NCBI GenBank assembly: GCA_021780055.1
Contig: JAJXZM010000442.1
Span: 1-8,739, forward strand
Length of the DNA: 8,739 nucleotides
Source: Acidobacteriota bacterium
Lineage (GTDB): Bacteria > Acidobacteriota > Terriglobia > UBA7540
Reading direction: 5' to 3'
The notes under the pieces are model-generated. The model was not told where the DNA came from. It was given only the letters and a program-made list of their open reading frames with translations, and ran no database searches. Below are positions 1-5,701 of this stretch, in pieces. Positions within the stretch are counted from its first letter, which is position 1. The number at the start of each line of letters is the position of its first letter. Made by a program: the position numbers and the translations under genes.

Positions 1-924
1 CGGCGGCCGCGAATAGTGGAAATTGAAAATTGAAACGGATGGATTGGGATCTTCAATCTTTTTGGAGCCGTTCGAAATGTTCTGTGCGATCAGGTGTTGC
101 GCAGGGAACGCTGCCTCCGTGGTCTTAATCGTTTCGGCAATGTGATTTTGCCAGGCGATGGTCACGCCTCCGAAGTAAGGCTCGTTGCAGATTTCGTAGT
201 ACACGTTGTCAAAGTCACGAAGCTCCGTGACGATCTTGCGGACCATGGCGTCTTGAATTGCGAGCAACGGACCGTTGTCGAGCGTCAGCGCTTTTGTTCG
301 TGGGATGTCACCGATGCCCTGGATGTTATTGCTTGCCTTGACGGGGCTGAGGTCCCACTGAGAATCTTCGTAATAGGGGCAAAATAGCACCATCTCCACC
401 ACAATGCCGCGTTTGCCGGCCTGCGTAACAAAGTCTTTCAAGCGGCGGAAGTAGGCCGTGTCCCAGGTATGAAGATCAAACTTGTTGCCGCCTCCCGCGT
501 AGCCCGGTTGCGTGCTTCTTGCCCACGGACAGATAAACCGCAGCGGAGCCGGGGCCAGCGTGTTTCTGGCAATGTTGAATGCGGCGAAATCTTCAACATA
601 GATGCCGGAAAAAAGTCGCGTGAGGTTGAACCCATGTTCGTGAAGTTGGTTCAGGTAAAGCGGGTAATAGAAATCCATATTCATCACTGCGCCATAGTGT
701 TCTGTTGAAGTAATCAGCACCGTGGGCCGGCCCTGAAAAAGAAAATAGTGCGGATTTTCAGGATCCAGAGAAATCGGTTTTGAGGGCTCGGACGGCGTTG
801 CGGGCAACATTTGGATTGGAAGAAAACCTGCGGCAACCGAGAACAGCACAGCGATGAATAACAGCGCGCGATTGGCACGCGATCTGTTCCTGAAAGATTT
901 TGATTGGGTGGCTTGGCTATTCAT
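1..924 (-). CDS. Exported clan GH-A (GH5/cellulase-like) glycosidase, 3' end beyond window
   Basis: An uninterrupted 308-codon frame runs leftward from an ATG at 924 and leaves the window at position 1, so the C-terminus is missing. Residues 21-37 (LLFIAVLFSVAAGFLPI) follow a basic stretch and look like a signal peptide or membrane anchor, so the protein probably acts outside the cytoplasm. The mature part starts with a strand-rich segment (DPENPHYFLFQGRPTVLITS, 55-74). It continues as a TIM-barrel-like sequence with NLTR (100-103) and YYEICNEPYFGG (242-253). The NEP at 247-249 is the usual clan GH-A acid/base signature, with E248 the predicted acid/base. The nucleophile Glu would lie in the missing part. 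A GGGGGA sequence 11 nt before the ATG is a possible ribosome binding site. The gene diverges from the SDR-GH88 pair, which suggests a shared role in plant or microbial polysaccharide breakdown. The substrate cannot be read, and a non-catalytic GH-A-like protein is possible. Confidence 0.8.
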   Translation of the reverse strand, partial: MNSQATQSKSFRNRSRANRALLFIAVLFSVAAGFLPIQMLPATPSEPSKPISLDPENPHYFLFQGRPTVLITSTEHYGAVMNMDFYYPLYLNQLHEHGFNLTRLFSGIYVEDFAAFNIARNTLAPAPLRFICPWARSTQPGYAGGGNKFDLHTWDTAYFRRLKDFVTQAGKRGIVVEMVLFCPYYEDSQWDLSPVKASNNIQGIGDIPRTKALTLDNGPLLAIQDAMVRKIVTELRDFDNVYYEICNEPYFGGVTIAWQNHIAETIKTTEAAFPAQHLIAQNISNGSKKIEDPNPSVSIFNFHYSRPP

Positions 925-1052
925 TTCAGTTTGTGTCCCCCGAAGATACTTGCCGGCTCTGAAGAACGTCGGAATACTACTGCAATCGTGCTGGCCAGTC
1001 CACCTGCAGGCAGGGGCGAGGCGTCTGCCAGTCCGTGCGGCGAGCAGATTTT

Positions 1053-1083
1053 TTGCATTGCCGAAGGCATCCTCCGGTATAGT
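1053..1083 (+). promoter_or_regulatory. Candidate promoter of the SDR-GH88 operon, apparently leaderless
   Basis: TTGCAT (1053-1058) and TATAGT (1078-1083) are separated by 19 nt, which is longer than ideal. A start 12 nt after the first base of the -10 would fall at 1090, two bases before the ATG at 1092, so the mRNA would be essentially leaderless. This fits the lack of a clear Shine-Dalgarno sequence. The rest of the 167-bp divergent region (925-1091) shows only a short CCTGCAGG palindrome. No strong promoter for the leftward gene was recognised. Confidence 0.35.
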
Positions 1084-1091
1084 CTTAGGGC

Positions 1092-1892
1092 ATGTTTCCG
1101 GAATATCCAACTGCATTGGTGACAGGCGGTTCGCGCGGCATTGGACGAGGAATTTGTCTCAGCCTGGCTCGCGCGGGTTTCGGCGTGGCGATCAATTACA
1201 CGGAGAATTCCGAAGCCGCGGAAGAATGCAAGCGTCTGTGCACTGAAGCTGCTCCGGACGCGAACAAGGCTAAGTTCGAAACCGTCCAGGCCGATATTTC
1301 CACCTCGCAGGGCCGCACCCGCCTGCTGGAATTCATTGAGCGCGGTCCCGGTTGGATTGATGTGCTGGTCAACAACGCGGGCGTGGCGCCGGCGGTGCGC
1401 GCCGACCTGCTGGAAGCCACGGAAGAGAGCTTTGACCGCCTGATCGCCATCAACCTGAAGGGGCCTTACTTTCTGACCCAGACCGTTGCGAACCACTGGA
1501 TCCCGAAGCTGCCTGATCTTCCCGCCGGCCGCGCAAAGCCCAAGGTCATCAACATCACTTCGCTCTCGTCCTATGCGGCCAGCGTCAATCGCGGGGACTA
1601 TTGTGTGAGCAAAGCCGGCCTGTCGATGGCCACGCAACTCTTTGCTGTGCGCCTGGCGGAATACGGGATCAATGTTTATGAAGTGCGGCCGGGCATTATC
1701 GCAACTGACATGACAACTGTCGTGAAGGATAAATACGACCGCATGATCGCCGAGGGCCTGACGCCGATTGCCCGCTGGGGAACTCCGGAAGACGTGGGCC
1801 GGGCGGTCGCGGCCATTGCGCAGGGCGCTTATCCCTTCTCGACCGGCGAAGTGTTCAACGTGGACGGAGGCTTCCACCTCCGCCGACTGTAG
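1092..1892 (+). CDS. SDR-family oxidoreductase (FabG/KduD-like, NAD(P)-dependent)
   Basis: This 266-aa classical short-chain dehydrogenase/reductase is full length for the family. The Rossmann cofactor loop TGGSRGIG is at 11-18 and the NNAG motif at 94-97. The catalytic tetrad is predicted as N121, S157, Y170 and K174 (YCVSK). The RPG motif is at 199-201 and the C-terminal substrate-loop and VDGG region at 257-260. Automatic pipelines would probably call it a 3-oxoacyl-ACP reductase, but it lies 15 bp upstream of a GH88 unsaturated uronyl hydrolase and away from fatty-acid genes. A role in reducing a keto-sugar acid, as KduD or DEH reductases do, is therefore more plausible. That is an inference from context. 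The start at 1092 puts the Gly-rich loop at the usual distance from the N-terminus. Cofactor preference is not decided here; Asn35-Tyr36 follow beta-2, so there is no clear Asp for NAD. Confidence 0.9.
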   Translation: MFPEYPTALVTGGSRGIGRGICLSLARAGFGVAINYTENSEAAEECKRLCTEAAPDANKAKFETVQADISTSQGRTRLLEFIERGPGWIDVLVNNAGVAPAVRADLLEATEESFDRLIAINLKGPYFLTQTVANHWIPKLPDLPAGRAKPKVINITSLSSYAASVNRGDYCVSKAGLSMATQLFAVRLAEYGINVYEVRPGIIATDMTTVVKDKYDRMIAEGLTPIARWGTPEDVGRAVAAIAQGAYPFSTGEVFNVDGGFHLRRL

Positions 1893-1907
1893 ACGGTGTG
1901 ATCCAAA

Positions 1908-3290
1908 ATGATTCAGATCGATTTTGAACTTTCTTCCGCGAAGCTCCACCCGCAGTTGGAGAGGCTGTTTGAATTGTCGGCGGCAAAGATTCGCGCCATT
2001 GAGAAATCGTGGGACCCTGCCAGCGGGCCGCCTGTCGTAACCGTCGAGGGGCGCTACCAGCCACGCGATTGGACTGACTGGACGCGAGGGTTCCAATACG
2101 GATCGGCGTTGCTGCAGTTTGACGCCACGGGCGAGGCGTGGTTTCTCGAATACGGGCGCGAGGGAACGCGGAAGTGGATGGAAAGCTACACCACGCACAC
2201 CGGCGTCCACGATCATGGATTCAACGTGGTCAGCACCTTCGGCAATCTGGCGCGGCTGGCCCGTGGGGACAAAATCCTGGCGACGCAACCGGAGCGCGAT
2301 TACTACAGGCTGGCGCTCAAAGCCAGCGGCGCGGTGCAGGCGGCGCGCTGGTCGAGCACCTCCGACTGCGGCGGATATATTTACTCTTTCAACGGCGCGC
2401 ACTCCCTGTTTGTGGATACGATTCGCTCGCTGCGGTCGCTGGCCGTTGCCCACCAACTTGGCTTTGCGTTGCATGAGGAATCTGACCACAAAGTCTCTTT
2501 GCTTGAACGCCTGATCCAGCACGCCGATGCCACCGCCCGGTATTCGGTTTATTACGGCGAAGGCCGCGACCGCTACGACGTGCGCGGGCGTGTGGCGCAT
2601 GAGTCGTTGTTCAACGCAAAGGACGGCCGCTATCGCTGCCCCAACGTGCAGCAGGGCTATTCGCCCTTCACCACCTGGACGCGCGGCCTGGCGTGGGCCA
2701 TTCTGGGCTTTGCGGAGCAACTGGAATTCATCCGCACGCTTCCCGCCGAAGAATTTAGTGCCCTCGGCGGGTTCGAAAAGGTTGAGGCCATGATGCTCCG
2801 CGCCGCCGAGGCAACTGCGGACTTTTACCTTGAGCAGACGCCCGCCGACGGTGTTCCTTACTGGGACACGGGTGCGCCGGGACTCGCGAAACTCGGTGAC
2901 TATCTTTCGCGGCCGAGCGATCCGTTCAACGATTTCGAACCGGTGGACAGTTCTGCTGCTTCGATTGCGGCGCAGGGATTGTGGCGGCTTGGCCTTTACC
3001 TCGATTGTGTTCGGCAGCGCGCCGAGCAGAGCAATCGCTACCGGCAGGCGGCCTTGACCGTGGCGCAGACGCTGCTGGCGGAGCCTTATTTGTCGGCTGA
3101 TCCGTCGCATGAGGGACTGGTTCTCCATTCCATTTACCACCGGCCCCGGGGATGGGACCACATTCCGGAAGGGCGCAAAGTGCCGTGCGGGGAATCCTGC
3201 ATGTGGGGCGATTATCACGCCCGCGAACTGGCGCTGGTGCTGCTGCACGACGCCCGGCAGGAACCGGAACTCTGTTTCTTCAACGTCTAG
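1908..3290 (+). CDS. GH88-type unsaturated uronyl (glucuronyl) hydrolase
   Basis: This 460-aa protein has the landmarks of an alpha/alpha six-barrel GH88 enzyme. Such enzymes hydrate the C4-C5 double bond of unsaturated uronic acids left by polysaccharide lyases, and so release them from oligosaccharides. Visible motifs are HDHGF (101-105, with D102), SLFVDTIRSL (166-175, with D170), TTWTRGLAWAILGF (255-268), DSSAASIAAQGL (347-358) and GDYHARELAL (434-443). The two Asp residues are 68 apart, similar to the catalytic pair known in Bacillus UGL. There is no signal peptide, so the enzyme probably acts in the cytoplasm on imported oligosaccharides. It starts 15 bp after the SDR stop with only a weak ribosome binding site, which suggests co-transcription. 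The exact substrate (glycosaminoglycan, pectin, ulvan or gellan fragments) cannot be read, and a GH105-like specificity is possible. Confidence 0.82.
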   Translation: MIQIDFELSSAKLHPQLERLFELSAAKIRAIEKSWDPASGPPVVTVEGRYQPRDWTDWTRGFQYGSALLQFDATGEAWFLEYGREGTRKWMESYTTHTGVHDHGFNVVSTFGNLARLARGDKILATQPERDYYRLALKASGAVQAARWSSTSDCGGYIYSFNGAHSLFVDTIRSLRSLAVAHQLGFALHEESDHKVSLLERLIQHADATARYSVYYGEGRDRYDVRGRVAHESLFNAKDGRYRCPNVQQGYSPFTTWTRGLAWAILGFAEQLEFIRTLPAEEFSALGGFEKVEAMMLRAAEATADFYLEQTPADGVPYWDTGAPGLAKLGDYLSRPSDPFNDFEPVDSSAASIAAQGLWRLGLYLDCVRQRAEQSNRYRQAALTVAQTLLAEPYLSADPSHEGLVLHSIYHRPRGWDHIPEGRKVPCGESCMWGDYHARELALVLLHDARQEPELCFFNV

Positions 3291-3340
3291 ACGACCGCGC
3301 GATTAGAATTGCTCCTCGCAGCCGTCCCGTCATCCAAGCC

Positions 3341-4162
3341 TCATTTCTGCCGTGTAATCGGTTCGTACATTTCGGGGCGCCGGTCGGCGATGCGATCGTA
3401 TTCCCATTCGCCGGCGATCCGCACCACGCGGTTCTCGTCGGCACGTGCGGGTTCCACGTCGGCGTAGAGGATGGCCTCCTCGGTGTCGCCGGCTTCCACC
3501 AGCACGGCGCCCGTGACGTCAATGATCTGGGAATGACCGGCAAAGCGGAAGCCGCGCTCTTCGCCCACGCGGTCGGCGGCAACCACATACATGTGGTTTT
3601 CAATGGCGCGCACTTTGGGAATGTGCACCCAGGTGTCTGAACCCACGGGCCAGTTGGTGGGAATGGCCAGAATCTGCGCGCCCTTCAGTTTGGGCACGCG
3701 GCCGGATTCCGGGAAACTGCAGTCGTAGCAGATGTTGACGCCGATCTTTGCCTGCCCGGCCTGGAAGGTGGGGAAGGGAAGATCACCCAGCCCGTCGAAA
3801 CGATCGATGCCCAGATACGGCAGATGAATTTTGCGATACGTTCCCTGAATGCCCTCTGGAGTGATCACGGCTGCGACGTTAAAAAGATGCTCGCCGGCGT
3901 GTTCCATCATGCCGACCACGATTGAGACGCCCAGGCGTTTGGTGGCTGCGGCAAGTTTTTCCGTAGAAGGCCCGGGAATGGGCTCGGCGGCGGGCAGCGC
4001 CTCTTCGCGGCTGGTGAAGCAGTAGCCGGAAAGAGCGCACTCCGGGAAGACAACCAGTTTTGCGCCCTCGCCCGCAGCACGTTCCAGGTGCTCAAGCACT
4101 TTGGCGAGGTTATGCTCGTTCTCAAGGATCTTGACGTCCATCTGGACTGCGGCAACTTTCAT
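3341..4162 (-). CDS. Carbon-nitrogen hydrolase (nitrilase superfamily amidohydrolase)
   Basis: This 273-aa protein is full length for a single-domain nitrilase-superfamily enzyme, which cleaves non-peptide C-N bonds through a cysteine thioester. The catalytic triad is complete: E41 in VVFPECALSGY, K111 in YRKIHLPYLG, and C145 in GVNICYDCSFPESGR. The usual further Glu is E152. RAIENHMYVVAADRVG (185-200) and the FAGHSQIIDVTG segment (207-218) are typical of amidase-type members. There is no signal peptide, so it is cytoplasmic. GGGAGAG directly before the ATG is a good ribosome binding site and supports this start. The gene converges on GH88 with a 50-bp gap in which I see no clear terminator. 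It is flanked upstream by repeats and has no operon partner, so the substrate (omega-amide, carbamoyl or other amide) is unknown. A true nitrilase is less likely than an amidase. Confidence 0.88.
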   Translation of the reverse strand: MKVAAVQMDVKILENEHNLAKVLEHLERAAGEGAKLVVFPECALSGYCFTSREEALPAAEPIPGPSTEKLAAATKRLGVSIVVGMMEHAGEHLFNVAAVITPEGIQGTYRKIHLPYLGIDRFDGLGDLPFPTFQAGQAKIGVNICYDCSFPESGRVPKLKGAQILAIPTNWPVGSDTWVHIPKVRAIENHMYVVAADRVGEERGFRFAGHSQIIDVTGAVLVEAGDTEEAILYADVEPARADENRVVRIAGEWEYDRIADRRPEMYEPITRQK

Positions 4163-4184
4163 GTTCTCTCCCGAGGCAAGTTGG

Positions 4185-4190
4185 ATTTTA
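4185..4190 (-). promoter_or_regulatory. Candidate -10 element of the amidohydrolase gene
   Basis: On the minus strand TAAAAT lies 22 nt before the amidohydrolase ATG and predicts a start near 4178, which gives a 16-nt leader containing the GGAGAG ribosome binding site. No good -35 is seen at the usual distance; a TTGTTA lies only 12 nt upstream. The rest of 4191-4314 holds nothing recognisable except a small hairpin, AATGC-N6-GCATT, at 4297-4312. Confidence 0.3.
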
Positions 4191-4314
4191 GCCTGCCCAT
4201 TGTAACAAGGTTTCGAGCGGAGGGGTTTGTTTGTGAAGATGGCATGGCAAAGGGGGCCGGATTTGGGAGTATGCGCGGTTGCCAGAACATTTGCCGAATG
4301 CTTTTGGGCATTTC

Positions 4315-4520
4315 TTTGTTATCAACAACATGGCCCGGTTCGTTTTTAGCTTCGTTTTCGGTTCGTTTTTTCAATGGCCTAATGTATTCAACAACTTCTC
4401 CGCTTCGTTTTTAGGTTCGTTTCGGTTCGTTTTTTGTGCCCGATCCTTTGTTATCAATAACTTCTCCGGTTCGTTTTTTAAAAAAGGTATTCTTTTTTAT
4501 TTTTGAGCTTCGTTTCGTAC
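4315..4520. repeat. T-rich tandem repeat, about 66-bp unit, about three degenerate copies
   Basis: The plus strand carries TTTGTTATCAACAAC at 4315, AATGTATTCAACAAC at 4381 and TTTGTTATCAATAAC at 4447, so the motif recurs at exact 66-bp steps. Each copy is followed by one or more (G/C)TTCGTTT subrepeats, near 4338, 4350, 4361, 4403, 4415, 4425, 4469 and 4508. The region is much more AT-rich than its GC-rich neighbours and ends in poly-T/poly-A stretches around 4474-4505. Read leftward the subrepeat is AAACGAA(C/G)C, and short ORFs there translate to Lys/Asn/Glu/Pro-rich peptides with no recognisable domain. I regard it as non-coding. It may belong to a dispersed intergenic repeat family of the host genome. 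It is not a CRISPR array, because the internal parts are repetitive and there are no unique spacers. Confidence 0.75.
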
Positions 4521-4555
4521 GATGAACGCCCGCCGCCGGCCCCCTGAACCGGCAT
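4478..4555 (-). CDS. Possible 25-codon leaderless ORF or truncated gene remnant
   Basis: An ATG at 4555 lies within one base of the transcription start predicted from the upstream TTGACA-N17-TAGTCT element. The frame runs 25 codons (starting MPVQGAGGGRSSYETK, ending EYLF) and stops at a TAA inside the T-rich repeat region. I recognise no family. It is either a small peptide, the 5' stub of a gene whose body was replaced by the repeat, or chance. The only support is its position behind a promoter-like element. Confidence 0.2.
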   Translation of the reverse strand: MPVQGAGGGRSSYETKLKNKKEYLF

Positions 4556-4560
4556 CCTAA

Positions 4561-4589
4561 AGACTAGCATGCTAGCGTAGCCATGTCAA
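4561..4589 (-). promoter_or_regulatory. Leftward promoter-like element overlapping a perfect 12-bp palindrome
   Basis: Reading leftward, TTGACA (4589-4584) matches the -35 consensus perfectly and is followed after 17 nt by TAGTCT (4566-4561), a weak -10. The perfect palindrome CTAGCATGCTAG (4564-4575) fills most of the spacer and enters the -10, where a repressor dimer would block polymerase. The predicted start is at 4554, next to the ATG at 4555. This is promoter plus candidate operator by pattern only; no cognate regulator gene is in the window. Confidence 0.4.
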
Positions 4590-4658
4590 GGTTTTTCTGC
4601 CGTCGAAGACCTGCTGAATGGGTGAAACGTGACGAGGAATGGCGGACGGGTCCTGTTT

Positions 4659-5414
4659 TCAGGCTTCGAAAAACCGCCGGATGCGGGGCCAGTACTTCTG
4701 GACGGTTCTGCTGGTGCTGAGGTGCGCGCCGCGCCTGAGCAGGTGCAGTTTGATTTCCGCGCGCCGCGCAAAATCGTCAACCTGCTTCCAGGGGATGTAC
4801 GGATCGTCTTTGGCGTGGAACATCATGATTTTTGAAGCGGTCAGTTCCCCAGCGTGATACGCGGGATTATAAAAGTCGCCGCGCCGCAGCTTGTTCCAGT
4901 TTTTGTCTGTGAGCCGGTAGCCGTTGCCGAAGGCTTCGCGGATGTAGGCGGGATAGCTTTTGTTGGAGGTTTCCTTTTCCTGTTCTTCCTCCAGAACGCT
5001 CCAGTCAACAACCGGACAATTGGCGACCACCTTTTTCACTCGGCGGTCGAGTGAGGCAAGAATGGCTGCCGCGCCGCCAAAGCTTCCGCCGATCACGAAA
5101 ATCTCGTCCGGCTTCACACGGAACTCCTGCCCGAAGGCGCTTTCCACGATCCTACCCGTGATGATTCCGGTGACAACGTCGGCAATGTCTTCCGCCGGCG
5201 ATTTCTCCAGGAACATCCCGCCGCTTTCCCACGCCCCGCGCCAGCGCGGATAGAACACCCAGTAGCCCTTGCGCGCCAGGAATTCCGCAAGCGGCTGCTT
5301 GGTAGGAACCGACGGCATGCCGTCGCAGAGAATAATCACCTTGTGCTTTTTAGCCTTGTGGAACGGCGGCAAAAATTCGGCAACAATTTCTTTCTTGAAC
5401 CTTGTGCGAAACAT
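4659..5414 (-). CDS. Alpha/beta-hydrolase, S9-peptidase / dienelactone-hydrolase-like
   Basis: This 251-aa protein has a complete alpha/beta-hydrolase layout. The first strand is KVIILCDGMPS (25-35), and a YWVFYPRWRGAWESGG segment (51-66) resembles prolyl-oligopeptidase-type enzymes. The nucleophile elbow is GGSFGG (109-114, S111 predicted). The acid loop is MMFHAKDDPYIPW (197-209, D203 or D204), and the base is H231 in RRGAHLS. No propeller domain, signal peptide or lid insertion is visible, so it would be a compact soluble esterase or peptidase-like enzyme. It is leftward and diverges from the nor operon across a 287-bp region, with no obvious operon partner. I see no Shine-Dalgarno sequence before the ATG at 5414; TAAACT ends 9 nt upstream of it and might be a -10. 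The substrate is unknown. The residues from 4558 to 4658 downstream show no U-tract terminator. Confidence 0.82.
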   Translation of the reverse strand: MFRTRFKKEIVAEFLPPFHKAKKHKVIILCDGMPSVPTKQPLAEFLARKGYWVFYPRWRGAWESGGMFLEKSPAEDIADVVTGIITGRIVESAFGQEFRVKPDEIFVIGGSFGGAAAILASLDRRVKKVVANCPVVDWSVLEEEQEKETSNKSYPAYIREAFGNGYRLTDKNWNKLRRGDFYNPAYHAGELTASKIMMFHAKDDPYIPWKQVDDFARRAEIKLHLLRRGAHLSTSRTVQKYWPRIRRFFEA

Positions 5415-5556
5415 GCGGCTAGTTTAGCAGGTAGGCGCCGTTATCCATATGTTCCTTCACTTGTTGCTGCTGTCCCGCCGGGTCGCGATGGCCAAATGGT
5501 TTGGCGAACACGCCGCGTGACAAGCACCCAGAGAAGCACTTCAATTGACAACGGAC

Positions 5557-5584
5557 TTGACATTCCGTTTTGATGCCCTATCTT
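5557..5584 (+). promoter_or_regulatory. Alternative distal promoter upstream of norB
   Basis: A perfect TTGACA (5557-5562) is followed after 16 nt by TATCTT (5579-5584). A second TTGACA sits at 5545-5550 without a good -10. Transcripts would run through the CRP/FNR-like palindrome into norB with a leader of about 110 nt. It could give basal expression, or be turned off by a protein bound at 5604-5619. Confidence 0.35.
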
Positions 5585-5603
5585 GTTATTTCGGCACATA
5601 TCC

Positions 5604-5619
5604 TGTGACAAATGTCACG
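5604..5619 (+). promoter_or_regulatory. CRP/FNR-family operator upstream of norB
   Basis: TGTGA-N6-TCACG contains the perfect inverted repeat GTGAC-AAAT-GTCAC (5605-5618) and matches the CRP-type consensus TGTGA-N6-TCACA at nine of ten bases. Its centre (5611.5) is 41.5 bp upstream of the start predicted from TATAGT at 5641-5646, the position used by class II CRP/FNR activators. Many denitrification and NO-stress genes are controlled by CRP/FNR relatives. DNR/FNR sites are usually TTGAT-N4-ATCAA, whereas HcpR-type sites are CRP-like, so the latter kind of regulator fits better. The regulator itself is not in the window. Confidence 0.6.
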
Positions 5620-5640
5620 GCTTGTGGCTCCTCCGGCGGT

Positions 5641-5646
5641 TATAGT
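5641..5646 (+). promoter_or_regulatory. Predicted -10 element of the norB promoter
   Basis: TATAGT matches TATAAT at five of six bases. The -35 position 17 nt upstream reads CGGCTT and is poor, as expected for a promoter that depends on an activator bound just upstream. The predicted start near 5653 gives a leader of about 49 nt before the ATG at 5702. Confidence 0.5.
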
Positions 5647-5689
5647 AGGGGCCTCCCGATCTTGCGGGCCAACGCCAAAATTCAGAGCC

Positions 5690-5695
5690 AGGAGG
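5690..5695 (+). promoter_or_regulatory. Strong Shine-Dalgarno sequence fixing the norB start
   Basis: AGGAGG lies 6 nt before the ATG at 5702. The longer frame opening at 5612 starts inside the CRP/FNR-like palindrome and upstream of the predicted transcription start, so 5702 is preferred. Confidence 0.8.
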
Positions 5696-5701
5696 CAGGG
5701 G

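Noticed and set aside
921..3248. A 775-codon open frame on the minus strand, antisense to the SDR and GH88 genes
   Set aside because: Its translation is Arg/Gln/His-rich with no recognisable domain, and it lies wholly opposite two genes with clear family motifs. It is the usual mirror frame of GC-rich codons.
3291..3340. Terminator between the convergent GH88 and amidohydrolase genes
   Set aside because: I found no stem followed by a T-tract on either strand in this 50-bp gap.
4319..4327. TTATCAACA resembling a DnaA box within the repeat
   Set aside because: It differs from TTATCCACA, copies in the other units diverge further, and no replication genes are near; it is simply part of the 66-bp repeat.
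4159..4374. A 71-codon minus-strand ORF overlapping the amidohydrolase start and the repeat region
   Set aside because: Composed largely of repeat-derived Lys/Glu/Asn/Pro-rich sequence with no domain or ribosome binding site; explained by the tandem repeat.
4315..4520. Possible CRISPR array
   Set aside because: The repeats are degenerate and the intervening parts are themselves repetitive, with no unique spacers and no cas genes.
5612..5701. A 30-residue N-terminal extension of NorB from an ATG at 5612
   Set aside because: That ATG lies inside the CRP/FNR-like palindrome and before the predicted transcription start, whereas the ATG at 5702 has AGGAGG at ideal spacing and gives the normal qNOR length.
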